Positions 27,871 through 37,355 of a stretch of 64,000 bases of DNA are shown piece after piece. How positions within the stretch are numbered: the stretch's first letter is position 1; each line of letters opens with the position of its first letter. Made by a program: the position numbers and the translations under genes. The notes beneath the pieces were generated by a model that did no database searches, had not been told where the DNA came from, and saw only the letters and a list, made by a program, of their open reading frames with translations. Source of the DNA: Endomicrobiaceae bacterium (GTDB lineage Bacteria > Elusimicrobiota > Endomicrobiia > Endomicrobiales > Endomicrobiaceae); assembly GCA_028711215.1 (NCBI GenBank), contig JAQTSO010000002.1, forward strand, positions 1 to 64,000, given 5' to 3'.

Positions 27871-28302
27871 ATGAAAATAAACCAGATATCAATTTTTATT
27901 GAAAATACCAAAGGAAGACTTGCGGAGGTTTGTTCTATATTAGGTGATAATAATATCAATATAAGGGCATTAACCATTGCAGAAACTCCGGAATTTGGTA
28001 TTTTAAGAGTGGTTTTGGATAAACCGGAAGAAGCAAAAGAAATATTAAAAAAGAACGGTTTTATAGCAACATCAGCTGACATTGTTGCTGTTGAAGTTTC
28101 AGACGATCCCGGCGGACTTGCAAAAGCATTAAAAGTATTGGCAGGAAACAATATAAATGTTGAATATATGTACGGGTTTGTTGAGAAAGCGACAGATAAA
28201 GCTCTTATGGTGTTTAAATTTGAAAATATTGACAAAGCAATAGATGTTCTTAAATCAAACGATATAAATGTTGTAGATAAAAAGACGGCTCTAGGTTTAT
28301 AG
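27871..28302 (+). CDS. Tandem ACT-domain protein
   Basis: 143 residues consisting of two ACT domains (about 1-70 and 71-143): [20 protein letters not shown] and [19 protein letters not shown] are the paired entry motifs. ACT domains bind amino acids. A gene of this kind is commonly found after ior/paaK, where it probably senses aromatic or branched amino acids and regulates the pathway. GGAGG ribosome site, 11 nt after paaK, so co-expressed with it. No enzymatic domain is present. Confidence 0.88.
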   Translation: MKINQISIFIENTKGRLAEVCSILGDNNINIRALTIAETPEFGILRVVLDKPEEAKEILKKNGFIATSADIVAVEVSDDPGGLAKALKVLAGNNINVEYMYGFVEKATDKALMVFKFENIDKAIDVLKSNDINVVDKKTALGL

Positions 28303-28330
28303 CAGTTAATCTTGCAACAAAAGGGAAAAA

Positions 28331-30568
28331 ATGAATAAACAATTAAAGTCTTTATTTTTTTTAATGTTTTTTTTGTCGGGGCTCAGCGGACTGGTCTATC
28401 AAATAGTCTGGATAAGGCTGGCATTTGCAAATTTCGGTTTTATTTTGCCTATTATGTCGGTTACGATATCTGTTTTTATGCTGGGGCTTGCAGTAGGATC
28501 ATGGCTGGGCGGCAAATATATAGAACAGTTATCTCAAAAATTTAAAATTTCGCCGATAATTTTTTATGCCGGTACCGAATTTTTTATTGCAACCGGAGCA
28601 TTAGCAGTTCCGAAATTATTTAATATCGCGCAGAAAATACTGCTTGCAACAGGTCAGTCTGATTCTCTGGCATATTTGTCATTATCTGCAGTCAGCTTAG
28701 TGATTGCAATGCTTTTATGGTGTATAGCCATGGGGTTTACATTCCCCTTTGTAGTTGCTTATCTTAAAAAAGTAGAAATAATAAAAGGTAAAAGTTTCAG
28801 TTTTCTATACACGGCAAACGTTATAGGTGCATTGTGCGGTATTTTACTGACGACCGTAATGTGGATAGAAACATTCGGTTTTGCGCATACATTATTGATA
28901 GCAGGATTATCAAATATATCGGCAGGTCTTTTGGCAATACTTGCTTTTAAAAAATTTAATGTGTCCGATAAAGATGTTGTTTGTGATATAAAAAAAGAAG
29001 CCGGTATTACCCCGGCCGGTAAGTCAAAAATAGTTTTTATCATATTGTTTGTAACGGGATTTTCCTGTTTGGGTATGGAGGTTGCATGGACAAGAGCATT
29101 TTCGCCGGTACTGGGAACAATGGTTTATGCCTATTCATTTTTATTGGCAGGATATATGGCTGCAACATGGCTCGGTGCATTTTTATACAGAAGAGATTTA
29201 GCAAAAAATAAGGTCAAATCAGTCGGTTTTTTAATGGCGGCACTTACAATATTTGTATTTTTGCCTATATTAATAAATGACCCTAAAATTTTTAAATATA
29301 ATATGAATCTTCTGGTACAGATGTACTCAATATACGGTTATTTATTTCAAATAATTTTAACTATATTCCCGTTATGTGCAACTTTAGGATATTTAACCCC
29401 TTCTATTATTGACGAGTATTCCGGCGGTAATGAAAAACTTGTCGGCAAAAGTTATTCTATAAATATTATCGGTTGTATTTTGGGCCCGATAATAGTTTCT
29501 TATTTTTTATTGCCTATGTTTGGTGCAAAAACAACATTAATAGTACTGTCAGTTCCATACACAATATTATTTTTTGTTTTTATCAAACAATTTAAACCGA
29601 TTAATAAAATAGTTATATCGGCACTTTCAATAGCAGTAGTTTTTATTGCTGTCGGATACAGTACAACTTACGAAGTACCGTTTCAACCTGATTCTAACTG
29701 GACAAGGGAAGTTAAAAGAGATTCAATGGCGACCGTTGTCGGCATGAGAAATAATGTAGACAAGTTTGAATCAAGGCTTTTGGTGAACGGAATGGGAATA
29801 ACAACTTTAACAAGTATTACGAAATTTATGGCCCATCTGCCGCTTGCTTTTTGTAAAAATGAACCTAAAGATGCGCTTGTAATTTGTTTCGGAATGGGAA
29901 CGACATATCGCTCACTTTTATCATGGGATATAAATGTAACGGCAGTGGAACTTACACCAAGTGTTGTAAAAATGTTTGGGTTATATCATGAAGATGCACA
30001 AGAAGTATTAAAAAATCCGAAAGGCGAAATTATTATAGATGACGGACGAAGATATTTAATGAGAACTAATAAAAAATTTGACGTAATAACATTGGATCCT
30101 CCTCCTCCGATAGAGGCTTCAAGTTCGGGACTGTTATATTCCAGAGAATTTTACAGGGTTGCAAAGTTAAGACTAAAAGAAAATGGTATATTACAGCAAT
30201 GGTTACCGGCAGATATTTATAACGATACGACAGTTCCCGTGTTAAAGGCAATAGTCAGCGAATTTAAATACGTAAAAGTATACATATTGCAGCAGGGATA
30301 CGGTATTTTTTTCATTGCATCGGATTCCCCTATTGATAATTTAATACCTTCTCAGATAGCAAATAAAATGCCCGTAAAAGCAAGAGAAGATTTATTGGAA
30401 TGGATTAAATTAAGTCCGGGATATGACGGTTTAAAAGAATCTTCAAATTTTGTTGGGATACTTACGGAATTGTCAATAGAAAAAATATTAAAAACCACAA
30501 ATGATAATTCTGTGATTACGGATGATAGTCCGTACAACGAATATTTTCTATTAAGAAGATTATTGTAA
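28331..30568 (+). CDS. Fused membrane domain / spermidine synthase-like methyltransferase fold protein
   Basis: 745 residues. Residues 1 to about 445 hold some 12-14 transmembrane segments starting FLSGLSGLVYQIVWIRLAF, the entry motif of the fused MFS/spermidine synthase family. Residues about 465-745 form a Rossmann-like domain: ALVICFGMGTTYRSLL, VTAVELTPSVVKMF, IIIDDGRRYL and FDVITLDPPPP. The GxG loop and the acidic residue for SAM-type cofactor binding are kept. Polyamine synthesis is not assured, as many of these fusions have unknown substrates. One base separates it from the HAD gene. Confidence 0.85.
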   Translation: MNKQLKSLFFLMFFLSGLSGLVYQIVWIRLAFANFGFILPIMSVTISVFMLGLAVGSWLGGKYIEQLSQKFKISPIIFYAGTEFFIATGALAVPKLFNIAQKILLATGQSDSLAYLSLSAVSLVIAMLLWCIAMGFTFPFVVAYLKKVEIIKGKSFSFLYTANVIGALCGILLTTVMWIETFGFAHTLLIAGLSNISAGLLAILAFKKFNVSDKDVVCDIKKEAGITPAGKSKIVFIILFVTGFSCLGMEVAWTRAFSPVLGTMVYAYSFLLAGYMAATWLGAFLYRRDLAKNKVKSVGFLMAALTIFVFLPILINDPKIFKYNMNLLVQMYSIYGYLFQIILTIFPLCATLGYLTPSIIDEYSGGNEKLVGKSYSINIIGCILGPIIVSYFLLPMFGAKTTLIVLSVPYTILFFVFIKQFKPINKIVISALSIAVVFIAVGYSTTYEVPFQPDSNWTREVKRDSMATVVGMRNNVDKFESRLLVNGMGITTLTSITKFMAHLPLAFCKNEPKDALVICFGMGTTYRSLLSWDINVTAVELTPSVVKMFGLYHEDAQEVLKNPKGEIIIDDGRRYLMRTNKKFDVITLDPPPPIEASSSGLLYSREFYRVAKLRLKENGILQQWLPADIYNDTTVPVLKAIVSEFKYVKVYILQQGYGIFFIASDSPIDNLIPSQIANKMPVKAREDLLEWIKLSPGYDGLKESSNFVGILTELSIEKILKTTNDNSVITDDSPYNEYFLLRRLL

Positions 30569-30569
30569 A

Positions 30570-31202
30570 ATGAAAAAATTTAAAGCAATATTGTTTGATA
30601 TGGACGGTATTTTGATAGATTCCATGCCATACCATTTTATTTCGTGGTTTGAAGTAATGAGACAATATAATATAAGAATAACACCTTTTGAAATATATGA
30701 AAAAGAAGGTGAAAAAAGCGAACTTTGCGTTGAATATTTTTTCAAAAGAAATAAACGAAAAATAACAAGAAAGCTTGTCAATAAAATTACAAAACAAAGA
30801 ACCGAAATATTTAACAAATATTTAAAATCTTACATCTTTGACGGCATTGAAGAAATTCTTTTGAAATTAAAAAAGCAAGGATATAAAATTGCAATTGTGA
30901 CAGGTTCAAGAAAAGCAGATGCTCTCAGAATGTTGCCAAAAGAAATTTTTAATTTATTTGACGTGATTGTCTCAAGTGATAATATTAAATCCGGCAAACC
31001 TCATCCCGAACCCTACTTAACTGCATCAAAACTTTTGAACATAAAACCTTCGCAGTGTATGGTTATAGAAAATGCACCTTGCGGGATAAAATCTGCAAAA
31101 TCTGCAAAAATGTATTGTGTTGCAATAACTACAAGTCTTCCCGATCAGTATTTGAAACAGGCAGATAAAATTTATAATGATATTAAAGAAATTTTTAAAT
31201 GA
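30570..31202 (+). CDS. HAD-superfamily phosphatase, beta-phosphoglucomutase-like
   Basis: 210 residues. Motif I FDMDGILIDSMP has both catalytic aspartates (D10, D12). Motif II is VTGSR, motif III the Lys in KSGKPHPEPYL, motif IV VIENAPCGIKSA with the acidic residue. The cap helices between motifs I and II match the phosphoglycolate phosphatase/beta-PGM subgroup. Substrate unknown; sugar phosphates are typical. It begins 1 nt after the spermidine-synthase-like gene, so it is probably coupled to it. Confidence 0.88.
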   Translation: MKKFKAILFDMDGILIDSMPYHFISWFEVMRQYNIRITPFEIYEKEGEKSELCVEYFFKRNKRKITRKLVNKITKQRTEIFNKYLKSYIFDGIEEILLKLKKQGYKIAIVTGSRKADALRMLPKEIFNLFDVIVSSDNIKSGKPHPEPYLTASKLLNIKPSQCMVIENAPCGIKSAKSAKMYCVAITTSLPDQYLKQADKIYNDIKEIFK

Positions 31203-31273
31203 CGAACAAATTTACGCAATATGCCGAAAAATTTTTTATAAAATAAAAATGGAGTTTACAGTTTTTGTTATTT

Positions 31274-31981
31274 ATGAATAAGAACAAAGTATTTATAAGT
31301 GTTGTAATGCCTGTTTATAATGAGAGATTACTTATTGATTCTGCAATTACAGAAACAATAGAGGCTCTGAGTAAAGATTTCGAAAGGTATGAATTAGTGA
31401 TAGTAGATGACGGAAGCACAGATGATACTTATAATTTGATATTAAATCATGCAGATAAAAATAATAATATAATTGTCATAAGGCATGATAGAAATGAAAA
31501 TTTAGGCAAATCTCTGCATGATGGTTTTTTAAAAGCAAGCGGTGAGTATATAATTTTTAATTCTGCAGATTTACCGTTAGTTTCTGACGATATAAAAAAG
31601 ATGCTGGAACAACAATTCCCGTTTGATTTATTGAATATAGAAAGAATAAAATATTCCGGTGCGTCAATGTGGAGGAAAATAGTTTCTTTTTGCAATAAAT
31701 TTTTATTGCATATTTTGTTCCCCGCAAATACAAAAGATTTTAAAGATATGAATTTCACGATAATATTAAAAAAAGAAATATTGAGGGATATTCTGCCAAA
31801 AGCAAAAAGTCCGGGGTTTTTTATGCCGGAAATGATATTGAAAGCAAAAAATAAAAAATTAAATATAAAAAACATGCAAATTAATTATCAACCCAGACAT
31901 AAAGGTAAATCGCATTTTGGGAAAATAAAAGATATCATTTGGTCTCTATATGATATGATGCGATTCAGATTAAATTTTTAG
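31274..31981 (+). CDS. Family 2 glycosyltransferase
   Basis: 235 residues with the GT2 fold start SVVMPVYNERLLIDSAI, the nucleotide-binding YELVIVDDGSTDDT and NLGKSLHDGFLKASGEYIIF. The second acidic motif is NSADLPL rather than the usual DxD. Dolichyl-phosphate-sugar-synthase-like length without C-terminal membrane segments. ATG 31274 is preferred over a TTG at 31265; the nearest GGAG is about 20 nt away, so initiation is weak or coupled. It opens the region of carbamoyltransferase and radical SAM genes. If it makes a polyprenyl-phosphate sugar, it could supply the GT-C enzymes nearby (inference). Confidence 0.82.
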   Translation: MNKNKVFISVVMPVYNERLLIDSAITETIEALSKDFERYELVIVDDGSTDDTYNLILNHADKNNNIIVIRHDRNENLGKSLHDGFLKASGEYIIFNSADLPLVSDDIKKMLEQQFPFDLLNIERIKYSGASMWRKIVSFCNKFLLHILFPANTKDFKDMNFTIILKKEILRDILPKAKSPGFFMPEMILKAKNKKLNIKNMQINYQPRHKGKSHFGKIKDIIWSLYDMMRFRLNF

Positions 31982-31994
31982 TTGTGAGGCGTAA

Positions 31995-33638
31995 ATGAAA
32001 AATATTTTAGGCATTAGTGGCGGTATAAGACCCGGCAATCAGGATTCGGCAGCAACACTAATATCAAACGGCACAATAATAGCCTGTGCGGAAGAAGAAA
32101 GGTTTATCAGAATAAAACATGCTCCGGGAGTTTTACCGGAAAATGCCATCAGGTATTGTCTTAAACAGGCAGATTTGGATATAAAAGATATTGATTATAT
32201 TGTTTTTGCAGGTGCGACTTATGATTCAATGACTCAAATTTTAACAAATTTTTTTAATTTTAAATTCGGATATTGTCCAAAAATTGTTTTAATAGATCAT
32301 CATTTAGCCCATGCCTCGTCTGCCTATTATGCAAGTGGATTTAAAGACAGTTTTATTATTACGGCTGATTTTTCAGGTGATAACAGAAGCACAGTTTTAT
32401 GGTATGCAGATAAATCCGGGATAAAAGAGCTTGAAAGTTATAACAAGCCAAATTCGTTAGGTTTATTTTATGCGACAATAACACAATATTTAGGTTTTCG
32501 ATATGATAATGATGAATGCAAAACAATGGCATTGGCAGGGTATGATTCAAAAAATGATTGTATTTTGAATGATTTTTTAACAATAAAAGATTGCGGATAT
32601 GATATAAATATTAAATATCTTGATGATAGAATAATGCCCGGCAAAACAAATCCTTCAAGACAAGAACCGTTGTTTAATAAATATTTAATTAAGTCACTAG
32701 GCAGGAATTTCAGAAAGAATAATGACAGCATAAATGATTTTTATTTATCGGTGGCAAAATCAGCACAAACATCTTTAGAAAATGCATATTTTGAACTTAT
32801 AAAAAAATTAAAAAAATTAAAATGTAAATCAAATAATTTATGTTTAGCCGGAGGAGTTGCTCTCAATGCAGAATTAAATTCAAAAATAGCCTATTCTGAT
32901 GAATTTAAACAATTATTTATACAACCGGTATCTAACGATGCGGGGCTTTCATTAGGCGGTGCGATATATATTGCAAACAAACAGAACAGTTTATATATGA
33001 AAAAGATAGAAAATTTATATTTGGGACCTGATTTTTCAGATAAACAAATAAAACAGACACTTTTAAAAAATAAAATAAAATACAAATATTATCCGGCAGG
33101 AGCAGAAAAAGAAGTTGCAAATTTACTTGCAGAAGGTCAAATAGGAGCGATATTTAACGGTCGTATGGAATACGGACCGAGAGCTCTTGGCAACAGATCA
33201 ATATTGGCAAATCCGAAAAATCCAAAAATAAAAGATATTTTAAATCAAGATTTTAAGGAGAGAGAATTATTTCAGCCGTTTGCCCCGTCTGTACTTGAAG
33301 AAGAAATAGATAAATATTTTGATTTGCCTAAAACAAAAGTAAATTTGGAGTATATGATAGTTAACGTAAAAGTAAAAAAAAGCCACAAAAAAGACATAAT
33401 TTCCGCAATACATGTCAATAATACAGCAAGAGTTCAAAAAGTTTCCCGTGAAACAAATCCGTTTTTTTATAAAATTTTAAAGAGTTTTAGGCAAAAAACA
33501 TCAACCGGGGTTTTATTAAATACAAGTTTAAATAAAAAGGGGCAACCGATAGCATGCACACCGTCGGATAGTCTAAGCATATTTTATTCAACGCCGTTGG
33601 ATTTTATTGTAATCGGCAAATGCCTGATAAAAAAATAA
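31995..33638 (+). CDS. Carbamoyltransferase (NodU/CmcH/TobZ family), first copy
   Basis: 547 residues. N-terminal Kae1-like ATPase domain with MKNILGISGGIRPGNQDSAA, EEERFIRIKH and DHHLAHASSAYYAS, whose histidines bind metal in this family. SLGLFYATITQYLGF and LAGGVALNAELNSK follow. The C-terminal YrdC-like domain includes GRMEYGPRALGNRSILANP and LLNTSLNKKGQPI. The family transfers a carbamoyl group from carbamoyl phosphate (via carbamoyl-AMP) to hydroxyls of sugars or natural products. Part of the accessory cluster; a longer relative lies at 43879-45741. Confidence 0.92.
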   Translation: MKNILGISGGIRPGNQDSAATLISNGTIIACAEEERFIRIKHAPGVLPENAIRYCLKQADLDIKDIDYIVFAGATYDSMTQILTNFFNFKFGYCPKIVLIDHHLAHASSAYYASGFKDSFIITADFSGDNRSTVLWYADKSGIKELESYNKPNSLGLFYATITQYLGFRYDNDECKTMALAGYDSKNDCILNDFLTIKDCGYDINIKYLDDRIMPGKTNPSRQEPLFNKYLIKSLGRNFRKNNDSINDFYLSVAKSAQTSLENAYFELIKKLKKLKCKSNNLCLAGGVALNAELNSKIAYSDEFKQLFIQPVSNDAGLSLGGAIYIANKQNSLYMKKIENLYLGPDFSDKQIKQTLLKNKIKYKYYPAGAEKEVANLLAEGQIGAIFNGRMEYGPRALGNRSILANPKNPKIKDILNQDFKERELFQPFAPSVLEEEIDKYFDLPKTKVNLEYMIVNVKVKKSHKKDIISAIHVNNTARVQKVSRETNPFFYKILKSFRQKTSTGVLLNTSLNKKGQPIACTPSDSLSIFYSTPLDFIVIGKCLIKK

Positions 33639-33666
33639 AACTGTTATTTTGGGAGAATATTAAAAA

Positions 33667-35238
33667 TTGAAAAAACAAAATATTTTTTATAACTTAATAT
33701 TCTATTCGGCAAGGATGTTAACATTATTTGTTGTTGCTGTTTTGTTGATGTGCTTTATAAATTCACAGTACATGATTTTTGAAGATTTCTTCCCATATTT
33801 ATACATCTTATTAATGCCTGAAAATGTCAATACGCAAATATTTTTTAATATAACTTTAGTATATGTTTTTTTATGGCAATATTTATTCATATATTTAACT
33901 TATAGTGCCTATATTTACATCTATATTGCCTTAACAACTTGTATTACATGGATTACAGGTTTAATATCTAAACATGATTATATTCTGATAACAGCTAATA
34001 CAATATTTTTTTTACTGATGTGTTTAGCACTATATATTAATAAAATTATATATTTTGAATATTTGTATTTTATTGTATTTTTGATCGGATATTTAACGAT
34101 AATATATATAAATATGTATATAAAGACAGACAATAAATTTATAAAAATATTACAATTAATACCGATATTCGGGGAATTATTTTTGTCATGCCATATTTTA
34201 AACCATATTACCGGACGGTTCGTTTTGTTGAAAAAAATAATATTTTTTACCGTTATAAACACACTTTTAATATTAACTTTAGGTACGAGAGTCAATATAG
34301 AAAAATCAATAAAAAATATTAATGAAATGATTGCATTTGGAGATTTCTATATTGTTAATATAGACACTGAAAAAAATAGAATTATAAGCAATGATAAAGG
34401 CAAAAAAGAAATCTTTGCAATTGACATGAATGACAATAATAAAAATGCACGATATTCTGTTATATGCCGTGGAATGTTTGATGGAGCCATATATAATTCA
34501 TATAGAAACGAATATTATTTTTATGACGAATTTTCAGGAATATTTTTTGTGTTAAATGATGATTTTTCTGTAAAAAACACGAAGGAAATAGCCGCTTTCA
34601 CAAAAGATAGTTATTCCGGACACAGGATTGTATTTGATAATGATTATGGTATTATTATATTAATTTTGGAAAAAGGCAAATTATATAAATTAAACATTGA
34701 GACTTTAAATACAATGCATTCTCTAAATATACCTGACAGGTCAGATCATGCAATAATTAATAAATTCAGAAAATCATGTCTTATATCTTTTTGGTTAAAA
34801 GAAAATTTTTTGATAGAATACTCAATAGATAATAATAAAATAAATAAAATAGAAGCTCCGATGATGCAGGGCTATATACAAATATCCGATAAAAATAAAG
34901 AAATTTATTTAGCATATCATCAAAAAGGGCAAATATATGTTTACGATGCACAAACGTATAAGTTCAAACGCAAAATCAAAACAAACTATACAGTAAAAAA
35001 TATTACTTATGATGAAGATCTGGGCATATTGATAGCACCGTCTTATATAAAAGGGGATATTGATATATTTTTAATGGATGGTTCAGATAAATTAGTATGG
35101 CATGGATTTGTCGGACGGATGTTAAGAGAAGCTAAGTTTGATGCAAAAAAAGAAAATTTATTTGTTGCTTCTCAGTATGGTTTATACAAAATACCAATTG
35201 ATATAAAAGAAATATTAAAGTTTCACATGAAACATTAA
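33667..35238 (+). CDS. Membrane protein with predicted C-terminal beta-propeller
   Basis: 523 residues beginning at TTG 33667, with GGGAG 11 nt upstream. About six or seven transmembrane helices span residues 10-215. The remaining 300 residues are beta-rich repeats, for example GIIILILEKGKLYKLNIETLN, IYLAYHQKGQIYVYDAQTYKF and LFVASQYGLYKIP, which look like propeller blades of the NHL/YVTN type. No known family can be named. A parS-like site (35219-35234) lies inside its last codons. Its position in the carbamoyltransferase/radical SAM run suggests a role with the same product. Confidence 0.65.
   Translation: MKKQNIFYNLIFYSARMLTLFVVAVLLMCFINSQYMIFEDFFPYLYILLMPENVNTQIFFNITLVYVFLWQYLFIYLTYSAYIYIYIALTTCITWITGLISKHDYILITANTIFFLLMCLALYINKIIYFEYLYFIVFLIGYLTIIYINMYIKTDNKFIKILQLIPIFGELFLSCHILNHITGRFVLLKKIIFFTVINTLLILTLGTRVNIEKSIKNINEMIAFGDFYIVNIDTEKNRIISNDKGKKEIFAIDMNDNNKNARYSVICRGMFDGAIYNSYRNEYYFYDEFSGIFFVLNDDFSVKNTKEIAAFTKDSYSGHRIVFDNDYGIIILILEKGKLYKLNIETLNTMHSLNIPDRSDHAIINKFRKSCLISFWLKENFLIEYSIDNNKINKIEAPMMQGYIQISDKNKEIYLAYHQKGQIYVYDAQTYKFKRKIKTNYTVKNITYDEDLGILIAPSYIKGDIDIFLMDGSDKLVWHGFVGRMLREAKFDAKKENLFVASQYGLYKIPIDIKEILKFHMKH
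35219..35234. promoter_or_regulatory. parS: parS-like site 1
   Basis: AGTTTCACATGAAACA differs from sites 2 and 3 (read in reverse complement) by a single end base and resembles the bacterial parS consensus TGTTTCACGTGAAACA (14 of 16). It lies within the last codons of the propeller-protein gene, 3.2 kb before parA. Confidence 0.7.
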
Positions 35239-35249
35239 GGCGGTAAAAA

Positions 35250-36560
35250 ATGAAAAGAATTTTGTTAGTTAATCCTCCGATTTATGATTTTTCAGCCTAT
35301 GATTTATGGGCGAAACCTTTGGCTTTACTGTATTTATCATCAATATTAAAAAAACAGAATGTGCAAATTGAATTTTTTGATTATATGGACAGGTTATCAA
35401 AATTGATTGAAAATACTGAATCAAATATATACGGGTGTGGGCATTATATAAAAGAAAAAATCGCAAAGCCCAAAATAATAGAAGATATACAAAAAGATTA
35501 TTTTCGTTTTGGGATTCCCGCAAATACAGCAGAAAAGTATTTTGAAAGTTTACAGCCGCCGGATGTTATAATAATAGGTTCAGTTATGACTTACTGGTAC
35601 ATGGGTGTTGAAGAAACAGTTAAAAGTTTGAAAAAAATATTTCCGGATACTCCTATAATTCTTGGCGGAATTTATGCAACCTTATGTTTTGAACATGCAC
35701 AAAAAATAAAAGATATTAATGATATAATAACCGGCGGATTTAGTGGTTTGGAAACGATATTAGAAAAGTATAATATCAATATAAAATCAAATAATGATTT
35801 CTCATCATTCCCGATACCGGACTATTCTGTATATGAGAAATTGGAATATGTGGCTATCAGAACGAGTATAGGTTGTCCTTTTAATTGTTCTTATTGTGCT
35901 CAAAAAATATTAAATAATAGGACATATTCTCTAAAAACTATTGATGTTATAAAAAATGAAATATATGAATTAACTAATGATAAAAATATTAAAAATGTTG
36001 TTTTTTATGACGATACACTTTTATATAATGCAAATAGACATATAAAAGTTCTGTTTAGGAATATGTTAGATTATAATAAGACTTTTAATATGCATACTCC
36101 AACTGGGCTACATGCAAAATTTTTAGATGAAGAACTGGCAGAATTAATGTTTCATGTGAAACTTATAGATCCAAGATTTAGTTTGGAAACGGCAGATGCT
36201 CATGAACAACAATATAGCGATCATAAAATAACAAACAATGAATTTAAATCAGCAATTAAAATTTTAAAAAGAGCAGGATATAAAAATGGTGAGTATACTG
36301 TTTATTTGCTTATAGGTATGCCGAATCAAAATATAATGAGCATTAAAGACTCAATAAAATTCGCACATGATTTAGGTGCTAAAATAGAATTTTCTGAATA
36401 TGGACCTATCCCATATACGGCAAACTGGGCATATATTGATGAATTATTTAAAGAAGAGCCTCTGTTTCAAAATAGAACTTATTTTCTATCACGTCAAAAA
36501 AATTATAGCGAATTATTGGAATTAAAACAGTTTGCAAAAAATTTAAATAATAAGTTATAA
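35250..36560 (+). CDS. B12-binding-domain radical SAM protein
   Basis: 436 residues. N-terminal cobalamin-binding-like Rossmann domain (MKRILLVNPPIYDF, PLALLYLSSILKKQN, IILGGIYATL). Radical SAM core from about residue 195 with the cluster motif CPFNCSYC and VVFYDDTLLY. The classical DxHxxG cobalamin loop is not apparent, as in many members of this group. These enzymes methylate or rearrange carbon centres in lipids, cofactors and natural products. The substrate is unknown. GGCGG-type ribosome site. A parS-like site lies inside the gene and another immediately follows its stop. Confidence 0.85.
   Translation: MKRILLVNPPIYDFSAYDLWAKPLALLYLSSILKKQNVQIEFFDYMDRLSKLIENTESNIYGCGHYIKEKIAKPKIIEDIQKDYFRFGIPANTAEKYFESLQPPDVIIIGSVMTYWYMGVEETVKSLKKIFPDTPIILGGIYATLCFEHAQKIKDINDIITGGFSGLETILEKYNINIKSNNDFSSFPIPDYSVYEKLEYVAIRTSIGCPFNCSYCAQKILNNRTYSLKTIDVIKNEIYELTNDKNIKNVVFYDDTLLYNANRHIKVLFRNMLDYNKTFNMHTPTGLHAKFLDEELAELMFHVKLIDPRFSLETADAHEQQYSDHKITNNEFKSAIKILKRAGYKNGEYTVYLLIGMPNQNIMSIKDSIKFAHDLGAKIEFSEYGPIPYTANWAYIDELFKEEPLFQNRTYFLSRQKNYSELLELKQFAKNLNNKL
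36148..36163. promoter_or_regulatory. parS: parS-like site 2
   Basis: TGTTTCATGTGAAACT within the radical SAM gene; 14 of 16 bases fit TGTTTCACGTGAAACA and 15 of 16 match the intergenic site at 36561. Confidence 0.7.
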
Positions 36561-36576
36561 TGTTTCATGTGAAACA
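36561..36576. promoter_or_regulatory. parS: parS-like site 3
   Basis: TGTTTCATGTGAAACA matches the conserved parS 16-mer at 15 of 16 positions (T for C at base 8). It begins on the base after the radical SAM stop codon and lies 1.8 kb before parA. Probably the nucleation site for the ParB encoded here. Confidence 0.85.
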
Positions 36577-36596
36577 TTCAAAATGGGGTTTTGTTA

Positions 36597-37316
36597 ATGA
36601 ATAATAATTATGCGTTAATTACGGGCGCAAGCAGAGGTATCGGAGCAAGTATAGCAAAGCAACTAGCTAAAGACGGATATAATATCTTACTCAATTACAA
36701 GTCAAATGATTTAAAAGCAAAAAAAGTTTGTGATGAAATAAAAAAAATAGGTAGAAAATGTGAACTTTTGAAGTTTGATGTATCTGACTCTAAATCCGCA
36801 AAAACTAAATTAAAATCACATATGAAAAATAAAAAAATTAAAATCTTAGTCAATAACGCATCCCATACTGTTATGCAATCATTTTTACAGACAACAGAAA
36901 AGGATTGGAACAACATAATATCTGTCGTCTTGGGTGGTTTTTATAACTTAACTCAAAATGTGTTACCAAACATGATATCAAATAACGGTGGCAGAATAAT
37001 AAATATAACATCAATAGGTGCATTTAGTGCAGACGTTAATGTAGGATATGCAGCGGCAAAAGCAGGGTTAGTAGGTGCAACAAGGGCATTGGCAAATGAA
37101 ATAAAGAAAACGAATGTTTTAGTAAATGCAATAGCACCGGGACCGATATATACGGATTATTTTGGCAATAAAACCAAAGATGAAGCATCTTTATCAATAG
37201 GTCATAAAGTCGGTGTACCTGAAGACGTTGCAAATATGGTTTCTTTTCTCTGTTCGGAGAAAGCAAATTATATTAATGGTCAAGTTTTTCATATCAACGG
37301 CGGGATGTATATATAA
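36597..37316 (+). CDS. Short-chain dehydrogenase/reductase (FabG-like)
   Basis: 239 residues with the classical SDR signatures: TGASRGIGASIAKQL (NAD(P) binding), LVNNAS, the catalytic Ser in NITSIGAFS, and YAAAKAG with catalytic Tyr and Lys, followed by NAIAPGPIYTDYF. It reduces or oxidises a carbonyl/hydroxyl, either in fatty-acid synthesis (3-oxoacyl-ACP reductase) or in a specialised pathway. The setting between two radical SAM genes, away from other fab genes, favours the specialised role. ATG 36597 is used; an in-frame TTG lies two codons upstream. Confidence 0.88.
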   Translation: MNNNYALITGASRGIGASIAKQLAKDGYNILLNYKSNDLKAKKVCDEIKKIGRKCELLKFDVSDSKSAKTKLKSHMKNKKIKILVNNASHTVMQSFLQTTEKDWNNIISVVLGGFYNLTQNVLPNMISNNGGRIINITSIGAFSADVNVGYAAAKAGLVGATRALANEIKKTNVLVNAIAPGPIYTDYFGNKTKDEASLSIGHKVGVPEDVANMVSFLCSEKANYINGQVFHINGGMYI

Positions 37317-37355
37317 ATATCAATTTTATTAACAAAGTTAAGATAAAAAATTGCC

